Shown piece by piece: positions 1 to 13,100 of a stretch of DNA of 64,000 bases. The DNA is from Owenia fusiformis. Taxonomy: Eukaryota; Annelida; Polychaeta; Sabellida; Oweniidae. The translations under genes were made by a program, and so were the position numbers. Below the pieces are notes generated by a model. It saw nothing but the letters and a program-made list of their open reading frames with translations. It was not told where the DNA came from and made no database searches. Location: positions 34,041,375-34,105,374 of the forward strand of contig CAIIXF020000005.1 in the NCBI GenBank assembly GCA_903813345.2, written 5' to 3'. Numbering within the stretch: the stretch's first letter is position 1; every line of letters starts with the position of its first letter.

Positions 1-700
1 AAAACTCAACAAACTTGGAAGATTTATTTTTTCAAGAGAAAAGGATTGGTATCAATATGGAGAACTGCATTCAACAATGTTTTTCTCTTTAACCAATCAT
101 TGAAAACATTCTGTAATAAAACATGGTATTTTATGTAATTCTGACTGATTGACAAGAATTTAATGCGAAAATTATTTAGAAATATTTTTTTACATAATTG
201 TTTTTGTTAACATTTTTTGTTTTTTTAGTGCAATTGTTTTTGCTCCTTTGTACCAATTCTTGAGAATGAAATAAAATGTCTTTCCGAACCTTGTTGGAAC
301 AAAAAAGCATACACAACATGTTTTTAGACCTCTCAATATTATAGTTATACAAAGGAATATTTGGTTGATTTTAAAAAAGTGTTCAAAAAATTAAAACTAA
401 ATCCCCCCAACTCTGGAAACATGATACCAAGATAAAAAGAAGTGTTTGATGTGTTTTCTAAAACAATATAGATGAAAGTATTCAAATTATATTGTAACCA
501 AACAAAATATGACCATTAAATTGACGATGTGTTAAATTTTTAGATTTTTCTTATGACTGGTTTAAGAGAAACGTGTGTTCAAAAAGTTCTCCATATCGAT
601 ACCATTCCTTTACAACTGAATTGCCAAATGAATAGGCGCAGTGCATGGCAAAATGTTTTAAGTTATCTAGTATTTTTTTGAACTGATACCCTTTTAAGAT
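1..700. repeat. Dispersed repeat interrupted by a TIR element
   Basis: Bases 1-42 and 609-about 690 match 39,065-about 39,180, where the same sequence is continuous. The family is therefore dispersed, and this copy is split by the insertion at 43-608. Part of its right flank (about 740-860) also resembles 48,975-49,305 inside the CACTA-like element. No coding potential is seen. The left end lies outside the window, so family and full length are unknown. Confidence 0.7.
43..608. mobile_element. 566-bp nonautonomous TIR element, Spy-like (no target duplication)
   Basis: The ends form imperfect terminal inverted repeats of about 24 bp with 22 matches. The left begins GGATTGGTATCAATATGG; the right end, read in reverse complement, begins GGAATGGTATCGATATGG. 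The flanks are AAAA on the left and TTT on the right. The related copy at 39,065-39,180 carries GAGAAAATTTACAACTG with no insert, so the element sits exactly between AAA and TTT with no target-site duplication. That is the behaviour reported for Spy transposons (relatives of PIF/Harbinger). No transposase is encoded. Spy membership is inferred from target behaviour only. Confidence 0.6.
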
Positions 701-1184
701 ATGAGATCTATTAAGAAAGGCGCATCATCACCAACGTGCAAAAGAAAATGTTTTTGCTATAAATCACCAGTAAGAAACTGGATATTATATCTCTGGAGAA
801 TGAAAAATGGGAAAATTTGGAGTCATAAGAATAAATTCAAGTAACATGTCATATCATCTCTTATATACACGTAAACTATTTTACAATAGTTCACGGTGTT
901 CCAGATGGAATTACTTCTAGCCAAGAATTGGCTTGAGATTCGAGTAAGATTTAGCAAGCCTAAAGAAAGTGACTGTTACTTACCTTCCATTGTATCTGTA
1001 TCAGCTTTGTTTTATCAGCAATGAAGAAAAAGCATAACATAAAGCACAAAATCAAAGAGAAATTAAATTAGGTGTCAATATTGATAATTTCCTTGTAAGT
1101 TCTGGAACCTGGATTGTTAATAAGATAGGGCCGTGATTCTTGACATATTTTGGTAGTAATCATTTTAACCCCTCATATTTACAG
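701..1184. other. Sequence upstream of NCAPG exon 1
   Basis: No ORF or RNA gene is seen here. A polypyrimidine-rich stretch ends in ACAG directly before the ATG at 1185. The first coding exon therefore looks spliced to an untranslated exon further upstream, which I could not identify. No TATA box is convincing. Confidence 0.4.
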
Positions 1185-4100
1185 ATGGTGAAACAAACGC
1201 TGAAAGACATTTTCACAGAATGCCAAAGAGGGCTCCAGAGTCATGGAAAACTCATCAAGTCTCTTAAAAAAATATATGATTCTGTAAGTACTGATTTGCA
1301 TGTTTATTCTTAAATGAAAAATACAAACCATATATTTATTTATAAGATAGTGTGGATGGAAAAATATATAGAAATAGAATTACAAACTTATACTAAGCTT
1401 CATACTAAGCATCCTCCTTAAAGTTGCCATATCAGATCATGTGATTTAGAATGACTCCATGGTAACTGTAAAAAAAACATTTTCAGATGAACCTTGATGA
1501 TTTTTGGAATGAATTCCAAGGACTTTTAAAATACTCTATGATAGTATTTAAACGGGAGCCAGCAGTAGAACGCACATTGGACTTCGTTGCTAAATTTACA
1601 ACGTCTCTCTCGGTGCAAGCAAAGGAGAATGAAAAACCAGAGGAGGCAAAGGAAGGCGAAGAGCAGTCTTTGGCAGAAGAGATGGAAGAGGAAAACAAAC
1701 TCCTCTTGAAGTTGTTTGGGTTTCTGTTAGAGGTAAAATATATCATTTATATATCAATTTTCTTATCTTGGTTACAATCAAACAATACCACTGTATAACA
1801 TGATGTTACAACTCCCACTTTATTATATATATTGAAAAAAAATTGGCATTTCACCTTTTTACATCAAAGTTATATGGGTAATATCTTTCAGTCCCACAAT
1901 GCAAGAGATCGAGCTGTTCGATTCCGATGTTGTCAGATGATAAACAAACTACTGAACAACTTAGGTGAGAATGCTCAGATTGACGATGACCTTTATGATA
2001 AAGTATATGAGAGTATGTTGAGGAGGTTACGGGACAAGTTTCCCATAGTTCGTGTACAAGCTGTCACTGCTCTAGCCAGGCTGCAGGACCCACAAGACAA
2101 AGATTGCCCAGTCATAGAAGGTATGATGTTGAGATTATTTATTTACATTTCAATACGTTTGTACATAGATTGAAGGAATTAGAAAACTTGATCTATTCAC
2201 TCTAGTCCCTTTTAGGGAACAAGACACTCAAAAAGAATTATTAAGACCACATGATCCAGATTACATAGAATAAGTGAATTCATGGTGACATATTATGAAA
2301 GTGAAAATAATTAAGTTGATTCCATAATTAAACTCCAGTTTATATTTGTTTATTTCAGCCTATTTGTTCCTGCTGGGCTCAGATCCAAATCCTGATGTAA
2401 GACGTGCAGTTCTTTCATACATTGCATGCTCCACTAAGACACTTCCTGCCATCTTGGAACGTACACGTGATGCCAAGGAATCTGTAAGGAAGCTGGCCTA
2501 CCAAGTGATTGCAGAGAAGGTTCACATCAAAGCCCTGACTATAGCTCAGAGGGTTCGATTGCTTCAAGATGGATTAAATGACCGCACAGGTATGGCTCAT
2601 TACAATCTAATATGCACTGACTTTGCTGTTTGGGGCCATCTCAATTTTGGAATTGTGGCTTTTGTACTTCAGTATCTGCAAGATTATTTGAAATTGTCTT
2701 TCATTTGTTGATTAGTTTTCTTAAAAAGATATTTAAGTTACACCTAGCTGAATCAGCTAGGCTTATTTTTCAATTCCATCCAAATCATTTTTTTAATGTA
2801 AATCACGTTTTTCTTCAATTTTACCTCCAGACTTGGTAAAGGATGCCTGCAAAGGAAAACTGCTGCAGTCTTGGCTCAGGGTGTGGGGAGGAAATGTCCT
2901 TGACCTCCTCAAATGCTTGGATGTTGAGAATTCCATGGAAACCTGTCAGATTGCACTGAAAGCTCTGTTTGAGAAAATACCTGTTGAAGAGCTTGTTCAG
3001 AACTTTGATCTCGTTAATGAACAGTGAGTATGTCATGGATAGAACATAAAAACTGTCCTCTGCCTCTGTATCAGACTGTTTAACAGAAGTGTGACTGAAT
3101 TGAAGAGATTGTACCCTGATTCTTCTATTTTGTTTAATAGGAATATGATAAAGGCTTAGAAACTGCCCCCTGAATCTGAACTATTTTGTTTTACAGGCAA
3201 CATTGATAGCATTCAACTTTTCCCTGAATCTGTACTATATTGTTTTACGTAGGAGTGTAACAGAGTTTAGGAAATTGTCCCCAGAATCTATTATTTTGTT
3301 TTAAAAGGAGTGTGCTCGAGTTTAAGAAACTGTCCCCTGAATCTGTACTATATTGGAGATGTCTGTGTGAACACATTAAATCACTTGGAGATTCAGCAGA
3401 AGAGCAACTAGACAAGATCCTACCCAATGGCACTGCATTTTGTAGCTACATAGAAAGGTACATTGTTGATTACTTTAGGATATCTTAGCATTAAGCAGCA
3501 AATCTTTTTTATATTTTTACATAAGATACTCATACACGCATCTGAAACGAGAGGCTATGAAGGAAAAGTTACTGCTATATGTTTAAATCATTTTCAGATA
3601 TTTTATTTGTATTTTGTATGCTTTGTGTCTAATGTCCCATTCACATTTGATCAAAAGCCACCATGTGGTGGCTGTAGCTTCACCAAATTGAGAGAAATAT
3701 GCAGCAAAAATATAGGGATAAGCCGTTCGATCTAGATTTTCTATATCGATTTTGTGATGCTAGGGCCACCATACATCCCCCAAAGAGCAAATGTGACTGA
3801 GGCTGAAAACTGTACCATATTATTAACAAATAAATTTGCATTTAATTGAATGTTTTCAGTGTTAGAAGTACAATGAAAGAGAACATAAGCAGTAACACTG
3901 ATGAGAATATGGACCAGGAGTTGATCAATGAATACATTCTTCACCAGCTTCTTACACTGGCTGGAGTGCTCGATCTATCAGATGAGGTTGGAAGGTAAGA
4001 AATACCACTGCTCTTGATATAGACCAGAGCAATACAACGTTGATTGCCATGCAGGAAACCCATATAATAATAATCATAATTCTTATTATCAAAATTTATG

Positions 4101-7100
4101 ATGCATTACAGACTTGCCAACCTCCCGTTTTTTACAGGAATCTCCCGTAAATGTTTTGTTTTTCCGTAAAAAATACCAAACTCACGTACCGTTTCTCCCG
4201 TAAAAACTCCCGTAAACTCCTGTACCGTATTTCTACTAAAATCTCCGGTAATTTTTTTAAAAGTATGGCCGTAAAATCTCCCGTGTTTTTGCTGAAATCT
4301 CCCATAAAATCTCCCGTATTCTGGTATAACTCCCGTAAAATCTCCCATATTCTTGGTATTACTCCCTTAAAATCTCCCGTTTTCTGGTATAACTCCCATA
4401 AAATCTCCCGTATTCTTGGTATAACTCCCGTAAAATCTCTGTTTTTTTGCTGTCGAAATCTACCGTATTTAAAAGGAATTTGACAAATTTGTGACCTTGA
4501 TTATTGCAGGCACGCTTCTTTCTTTTACTCCAAGAAGGATTGGCTCCCATGGTTCACTATCGATACTTTCATAAATAACTTAAATGTACTTCATTCCCAC
4601 CATGATTCAGATTGCTTTACTGCGAACAGTTCGGTATAAGTTTGCACACCAAATGTCCACAAACGGGAGCCAGTTCATATTCTGTCAAACTTCTGTCGGG
4701 AGAATACATTTTGTTTTTATATGGCGCTAAACAAAATATTCCTGCAATATAAGGCACATTATGGATGGGGACTGCTGTCAAATAATGAACGTAAGTGACA
4801 TCTATTTTAGATTATAAGTTCTAATTAATTTATTAACTGCGCATGCGTCATAATAATTTCAACCAATTAAATCGCTGAATTTAATGCTTATGCGCCTTAA
4901 AAACTCCAGTTTTTTCAAAATCTACTGTAAAAACTCTCGTTTTTTCAAGATCTAGAGTAAAAACTCCCGTTTTTCAGAAATCTACCGTAAAAACTCCCGT
5001 TTTTTTCAAAATCTACCGTAAAAACTCCAGTTTTTTCAGAAATCTACCGTAAAAACTCCAGTTTTTTCAGAAATCTACCGTAAAAACTCCAGTTTTTTCA
5101 AAAATCTACCGTAAAAACTCCTGTTTTTTCCGAAATCTACCGTATAAACTCCCGTTTTTTCAGAAATCTACCGTAAAAACTCCCGTTTTTTAAAATCTAC
5201 AGCAAAAACTCCCATTTTTTCAAAACCTACTGTAAAAACTCCTGTTTTTTCAGAACCTACCGCAAAAACTCCCGTTTTTCTGAAATCTTGCGTAAAAAAA
5301 GTCACGTTTTTTAAAATGTACCGCGAAAAATACCTTTTTTAAAAAATCTCCCGTAAAAACTCCTGTTTTTTCAAAATCTCCCGTAAAAACTCCCGTTTTT
5401 TCAAAATTCACCGCAAAAACTCCCTTTTTTTTAAATCTCCCGTAAAAACTCCTTTTTTTCAAAAAACTACCGGATTTTGAAAAAAACTCCCGTAAAAGTA
5501 CCGCAATTTTTTTTAAATCTCCCGAAAATTTTTCATTTTAGGTTGGCAAGTCTGCATTATTAAATAATTTGAGTAATTGTAGTGAAAATCAAATTTTTAT
5601 CTCCAAACTATTTTTTCAGAAAAAGTCTCAACAAATTGATCAGAGAAATGTTGGTGTGTACTACAACCAGTCATACCCTTGTTGAACCATTGATCTTACG
5701 CCTACATACCATTCACCCAGATGATAATCTTCGAATCAGTAATCTTGTGGAGGTGATCTCTGAGATCAGACAACCTATAACTACTATAGAGGACTCTATG
5801 TCTGCTGATGAACAAAGGAAACTTGATCTAAAGGTGAGAAAAATTTACTGTCATATCTGAAACGCAAAATAAGAATTGTGATTTTTTAGAATGAATAGTG
5901 ATATATTTGATGGCAGATCTTATGATCGCACATTAAAAGTGCTATGTTGGTATCATCTTGTGTTGCTGGGTGTGTGGGTGAAACAAATCTTATCATGAAA
6001 ATTCCGGGAAAAGCACTCATCTGTTCTACTTGAAATTTTTATAGATGCAACAGCAGACTAATGCCAAAATCTGATTATGTTTTGGGCATGCTGGGTAAAT
6101 TACATAGACTATGTGATATTTATCATTATCTTTTTTATTATCTAATTGTCGATACATTTAACCACAAAAATTGTAATTGACTGTTATTTTAGATGGATAA
6201 AAAAATTGCCTTACATGTAAGTCAATCATTTATATATGTATATAATTATATACATCAGTGAACATCATTAAACATAACCTCACATGCAAGTTAGATAATC
6301 TCTTGAGATGTGAATAATATTCTCAATTACACATGAGTCAGCCTCAAGTATGTGTATTTCACTGCTTAGGTTAAATGGAAATTATGGATTAAATATTTCA
6401 GTGTGAGCTTTTAGAACATAAGGTCTATCTTGGAATACTTTGGACATGCTTGGTGTCCTAAATCATCTAAAAAAATAAAACAAAATGTATTTTAAAAAGC
6501 TTGTGACCATGTATATAATATTGTAGTTCCATCATCCATTTATTCTAAAATTTTTATACACAAAACAGAATAGATGCACATGCTTAAGCTTCCCCCACAG
6601 TCCTGTTTACTTATATATCCCATACCTTGACCTAGAAATTGCTTCCTCTGCCACTCTAGCAGATGTATTATATTTGCCGCAAGATATTCCCAATATCCTG
6701 AACCTCAGTCATATAGCATAATCTAGTTGGTGTTGGGATATATATATCAAGTAATTAAAAATTGTGGAGTTATTCAACATCACATTAAAGCTCATAATTT
6801 TTGAGACCCTCATCTTGGAGGGAGAAGCCAAGGATTTTATAGACCAGGGTTTTACAGTTGATGGTACTGTATTAAGTGTGATTATAAAAGCCATTTTTAT
6901 ATTTTTATCCAAAGCTTGCTGGTGTAAGAGTGGAGTTGAACCAACTACGTGAGGAACTGGATGACTGTATAAAGAACCAGGAGTTTGGCAAGGCAGCTGA
7001 GATTAAGGCCAGAATAACTGAACTAGATGCATCTAAGGCTTCCATCTTGGATGAGGGGGTACCAAAGACACAGGAGATCAGGGAGGAAAAGGTGAGTTTA

Positions 7101-10100
7101 TCTGTGGACATCTAACTATTGTATATTCCATAGAGTCTGATTCATGAAATTGAGTAGTATGTTGTCTGTTACAATATTTGGGTTGAAAAACTTTGTGAGT
7201 GAAATTTCATGAATTTTCAGTTACACTCTCAACATGTAGAGTCATCAGAATCAGAAAAAAGGATTTAAAAGTTTATTTAAAGTAGGCTACTGCATTACAT
7301 GGGAAATTGAGGATTTTAAATTTTTTAAAACTTTAGAACATTTGTTCACATCAGGACCAAGTAGTAGGACCTTTTCAATAATACAAAGTATTTTTAATTG
7401 TGGGAGAAAAGTTTGATATTTGTAACATACATAACTGAACTAAGAGATAAAAACTGGTTAATACTGTTAAAATAGATATTACAGTTTTTAGAAAAGTGTA
7501 TTTTGCTTATAGAATGACCCTGGTACTCTGCTAAAGTGTCTTACAATCACAACATGCATGTTACAAGATGTCTCCATGAAGTCCCTTTCACCAACACTGC
7601 AGACTTTGATGGAAACACTGGTATGTGCATTTTTCCTTATAAACATATTTTACTATTTTTGTGGAAATATTTAATGCACTATAGTCTATTGTAGCCCTCC
7701 ATGGACTGCAGTGAATCAAAAATAATACATTTGGTTTCTGGTTTTACACAAATAAAAGGGTTTTGTTTCCATATACATGTAGTATAATTGATAGTATTCC
7801 TCCCAGAATTTTTTTTCTTTTGATTTCTCAGTTAACTCATTTTGACTAAAATATTTTAAACTGGACAAAACACTCCAGTAATACCAATGATAACTATGTT
7901 TGATTTAATTGGTTTATATTATAACGCAGATTCTGCCATGTATACCAAATGAGGACCCTGCTGTGCGTAACCAGGCTGTGAAGGCACTTGGTCTCTCTTG
8001 TCTACTGAGCAAAGACACTGCAAGGGCCCATTTGCTACTCTTCATGCAGGTAAGAAAGGTTGAGTTGAACATGCACTGTATGTGTTTTATTTTAAGATAA
8101 GTACTTCACTGTTAGTGCAGGTTTAGAAAATAATACAACACAATAGATCTGAAATATTTTAACACAAACTTTGTTTATTTAGGAACAATAATAAATTCTC
8201 TTTTCATATTAGTTATCACTCGCTCACTTTTAAAACTACAGTACATGTACTAGAATTTCTTAAGATACAGCGTTAAAAGGCTGTCCAATCAAATCCAGCT
8301 AGAATGTAGTAGCTGTTTCACATTTGCTCTTGGTGTGCAATTGATTTCCATATTGTTATTTTTCAAAAAATCAAAAAAATCTGACTTATTGTTTCAGATT
8401 TCGCGTGTTGATGCCTGTGAGGTTCAGATCACTGCCTTACATGTTATATTTGACCTGCTTCACACATTTGGCATGGAATCATTTGATGTTGATGAGGATG
8501 AAGAGGAAAATGCAGAAGATGTGGAACTCCCAAAAGGTGAGGAGTGTTTTAAAATGACAAGAACGGAAATGACAGGAATTAGCAAGGAATTAAGTAAACA
8601 GACATGTAGCCATGAAAACCGTAAATAGAAATGGCAAAAAAATCATCACTCATTCAACTTTCTGAAGAAATGAGAATTTCATTGATTGTTTTTAGTAAAC
8701 TAATAGCATTTACTTTAGCATAATAATTACAGCAGTTATATATTTTCTATAGTGAACTATAGTCTATTGGTTTTACAGAAGAAGCTGATGAAAGGTCTGA
8801 GGTGGAGAGTACAACGTCATCAACTGAGAAAATGCATGCTGGCAAGACCACCAAGAGCATATTGTCTATCCTGATTGGGCTGCTGGATGAGGAGGTAGGA
8901 ATAAAGATATTCAGTCGGTGTTCTAATTTACCTTTTAATGACTAATAGAGATAAAGACTCTCTACACTAGTGTTCTGAAAGTTTTTCTTAACTGAGCAGG
9001 CTTATTCATGAATTGCAAAATGTGACAAGTTATCTGTTACTTCTAGAAATGGGCTTATGTGAAATTCATTGCATCTTTCAGGGAACTGAGATTCGTACTG
9101 CAGCAGCTGAGGGTCTCGCAAAGCTCCTACTTAGTGGTAGAGTTCTTTCCAGTAAGCTCTTGTCCCGCTTGATACTGCTCTGGTACAACCCAGTTACTGA
9201 AGGAGACTCCCACCTGAGACATTGCCTGGGAGCATTCTTCCCTATGTTTGCATTTGCTGGAAGGTAAGTAACTGTCTGTGTTTAATGATTGACAGTTTCT
9301 TCTGAAAAATGTGATGATGGTCAGTTTTACAAAATGAAATTGTGTAAATGAAGACACTGGTGTCACCTGTGATATGTCTTTCCCTGCATTTTTATAGATC
9401 TAACCAAGAACTGGTTGCTGAGTGTTTCACGCCAACTCTCAGGACACTGTTCAATGCCCCTGCCACAAGTCCCCTAGCAGAAGTTAATGTCAACAATGTC
9501 TCTGAGCTACTTGTCCAGCTGACCAGTGCTAAACATCTTATGAACAATAACAACTCAGCTCTCCTTCAGGTAGGTTTGCATTCAAGAAACTTCTGATAAG
9601 TCACTTGTATATCATGTGATCAATCATGAAAGATTTCATTGGTTAACTTAAGTCATGAGATTGATCAACAATGTCTTAATTGGTTAACTAGCAATCATTC
9701 TTAGCTGGAAACTTCATTTGTGACCCCAAATTCTTAGATCTGTGTACGATTCTTACTATAATATTTTCATTCCAGGAGACATCTCTTCATGATGACATTG
9801 CCATTAGAGTTTGCAATGATATCCTTGAAGAGCCCAACTCGTTCAATGTTCGCAATCTATGCAAAATCCTCAACAGTTTAGAGCTGACACCAACCAATGC
9901 TACAAATAACAAAGACCTGAAAGTGCTTGCTGATCAGATGGTGGCGGTAAGTTATGAAGTGTTGTAGCAACTGAGTAGTTGAGACATTGAAAATTGATTT
10001 GCACCCGATTGAAAATTTCCTTGCATCAAGTTCAAAATTGCTTGAATTCAGTTGAATTCAAAATATATTCAAACTTAGTTGAGAAATTGGAATTTTGTTA

Positions 10101-13100
10101 AAATAGTGGGATATTTTGGTATATTTGGTAATTTCTCGGGCAGAATAGGGAAAATGAGACATTTGAAATCAGTTGAGAAGCAATTAAAAATGTTGTATGA
10201 TTTTTCTTCAGTATACTGAGATAAAGTATATTTTTATTTATTATATTTATTCATTACTTAGGAGGTGAAAGATAAGCAGTGCGCCAAGACCCTTGAGAAG
10301 TTCCAGAAATCTTTAACTGACATGATTTCTTTAAATGAGTCCCAAATTGAGAGGTCTGTCCAAGAAGTCAACAAAGATAAACAGGTATGTTTTTATCATC
10401 AAGTTTATTTTTATAAAAAAAATGAAATAAAATAAAAAAATCAAGTTTATTTTTATCAAAGTGCCATATTGTTGTCTTGTCTTTGGACAATCTAGGCGCC
10501 ACACAAATCTTGTCATCTAAACTTCGGAAAAACCACTCATCGTTCAATTTTACAGATGCAAGAGCAGATTAGGAGCAATGTCTGATTTGGTTTGGGCATT
10601 CTTTTGAAATTGCATGGTGGCTATTTTGCAATATTTATCATAAATAATGTGTGTCACTTCAAAACTTATTTTAAACTGAAAAATATGTTTTCTGTACTAA
10701 AATTGAATTCAAAAGTATATGAAAAACTCTTAACGTTGAACCTAATATATATCTTCCTCAGGTGGAAAGTGTAACCACTAATCAAGATGAGGAACCTGAA
10801 GCAGAGAGAAATGAAGCTGCAGAAGATAAAGACAATCAGAAGAAGGATGCAGAAGAAGGTAAGTAGTGAACACACATGAGAAAAGATCATGGTGCACTGC
10901 ATAGTGCATATGTATAGTATATCCAAGCAAAGTAGGTAATAGGAGGTAATAGAATAAACTGACATTTGTATAAGTTCTGTTTTTGCTTTTTTTTCACAGA
11001 TCAGTCCACTGGAACGCAAGTTGAAGCTAAATCCGTGGAGGAAGGTGAAACTGAACCAGATGAGGGTGTTCCAACTGCAGTTGAAGCTTCGAAGGACGAT
11101 GCAACTGAACCTGTGGAAGTTGAAAAAGATGCCCCACTTGAAAGTAGTCAAGAGGTAAACTATCCTTCACCTTCAAAGTTAATGTCACATGGTGAGCTAT
11201 TACAAAAAAAGAGTGTATATTACATAAAGAATGGATGCATATCACAGTCACCATTTATATCTTTAACATTTATAAAGTGAATCATGTTAGTGATCAGTTT
11301 TGCTTTATATACACTTAACTCATTATGGGTAGGAATGTGTAATAAAGTTAATAAATCTAAATCCTAGAGAACCCCCACACCTCCACAGAGTGACCTTTTG
11401 TCTAAAAATCAATTTCCTATAATAATATATATATAAATATAAAGTATAGGGTGTTTCATTTTTGGAATTTTTTTCTGATCAAGTTGTTATTCATACATTA
11501 TGATCTATGGTTAGTAGGGACCGCACAAAAAAATGTCAGCCAAATCGGACATTGTTTGCCTCACCCCATCAAGCCATCTTCATTTGACACATTTTAGCAT
11601 GAATACATTAGATTCAATTATGAAACATGTACTTTATTGAAAACTGACATATAAATTAGTCCTATATTCTAGTGATATAATGAATTACAATGTCAAGTGA
11701 CATTTGAAGATGTTTTGAATGCATTGATTTGCTTTCTATTGATACATGTTTCTAACTTTATGCTGCAAAAAGATAAAATTGATGACGCCCACTTTCTTAT
11801 ATTTTTCCAGGGGTAGGGCACTATAACGTGTTATTAAAAATATGAAATAGTACTTAGTCATTATAATAGTTGCATTAAAATATCACCTATTTTATATGTC
11901 AGTTTTCAATTTAGTACATGTTTCATAAGTGAATCTAATGTATTCATGCTAAATGTGTCAAATAAAGATGGCTTGAGGGGGTGAGGCAAACGATGTCCGA
12001 TTTGGCTGACATATAATTGTAATGTTTGTTAAACGACAAAAAAACTACCACCACCGGCCAGTGATAACAAAAGAATTGCCAGTGTTGTCACTAACAACTT
12101 CTTGTCCAAGGTGTTGTCCTTTTGGTTTCTAACTTAGTATGAGATATTGTTGCATCTTAGTATAGATGTATACCAGTGCCAGATTTACAGATGAGGGTAA
12201 TCTCATAGTCTATCAAATTCATCTTCCTGTATGTTACATAAGTCAAAATAAATGTAAATATATAAGTACATGTCTCAAAGTGGTGGAAATAAAGAAAAAT
12301 TAACATATTAAGGGACCATATTGATACAATCATTTTTCATATAAAAAATTTATGATGATAATTATATTTTAGGTTGACTGGCTTCAGTTGAACCCAATGG
12401 ATAAAAAATGGTTCATTTTGTAAGAGTCATATCCGTACTATGAGTCTTATTTTCCATTATCAAACTTTATTTTAATTATTACTTCCTATTTTGAATATGG
12501 TATACAAACTTGATAAGGCAGATGATTTCAAGATTATAAGGGTTTTAATATGAGGTAGAACTAGTTTCACAGGAAAGAAATGAATAGAATCAAATGTCAC
12601 ATGATCGTGGATTGTGTTCATTTGTGTTTGTTATGTCCATTTAACTTCTTGCTGACATTCTTGTATGATAACACCTGTGTATAATGAACACTGATTGCAA
12701 TGTTTCTCTGTAGCCTTTGATGCTTTCTTACATATAATACCTCAATTATGTAAATTATTATTGTATTCAGACTCCTAGAGAGACAAACTATTTCTCTGCA
12801 ATTCTAAGAAAAAATGGAAAAATTATCCATTCAGATCCACCTCTCCTTTAATCAGTCATTATCATTTATATTTATAGAGTGACACTTATAAGACCGCTGA
12901 TGATGGGAATGATTCAAGTTCCTCAGAAAGTCCTGCCAGGAAAACAGCAAGGAAGACACCCTCTAGGAAAGGTAAGTGAATTGGCCGGTGTAAAAGGGTA
13001 GGAGGTCCTATCAAATTATGGTCCTACTCTCCATTGATTTATATGGTGACCTAAATACAACGCTTTCCCTCATTACCTTATACGCAATCGGGGCCAGTAA

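Noticed and set aside
4106-4348. Repetitive Gly/Phe/Arg-rich ORFs on both strands
   Set aside because: Readings of the 31-bp tandem core of the intron 7 element.
10666-11151. 161-codon hydrophobic minus-strand ORF
   Set aside because: Runs across NCAPG exons 18 and 19 and intron AT runs; no start context or domain.
11447-11480. Mariner-like terminus GGGTGTTTCATTTTTGGAA
   Set aside because: No matching inverted end or TA pair found nearby; the similarity is short.
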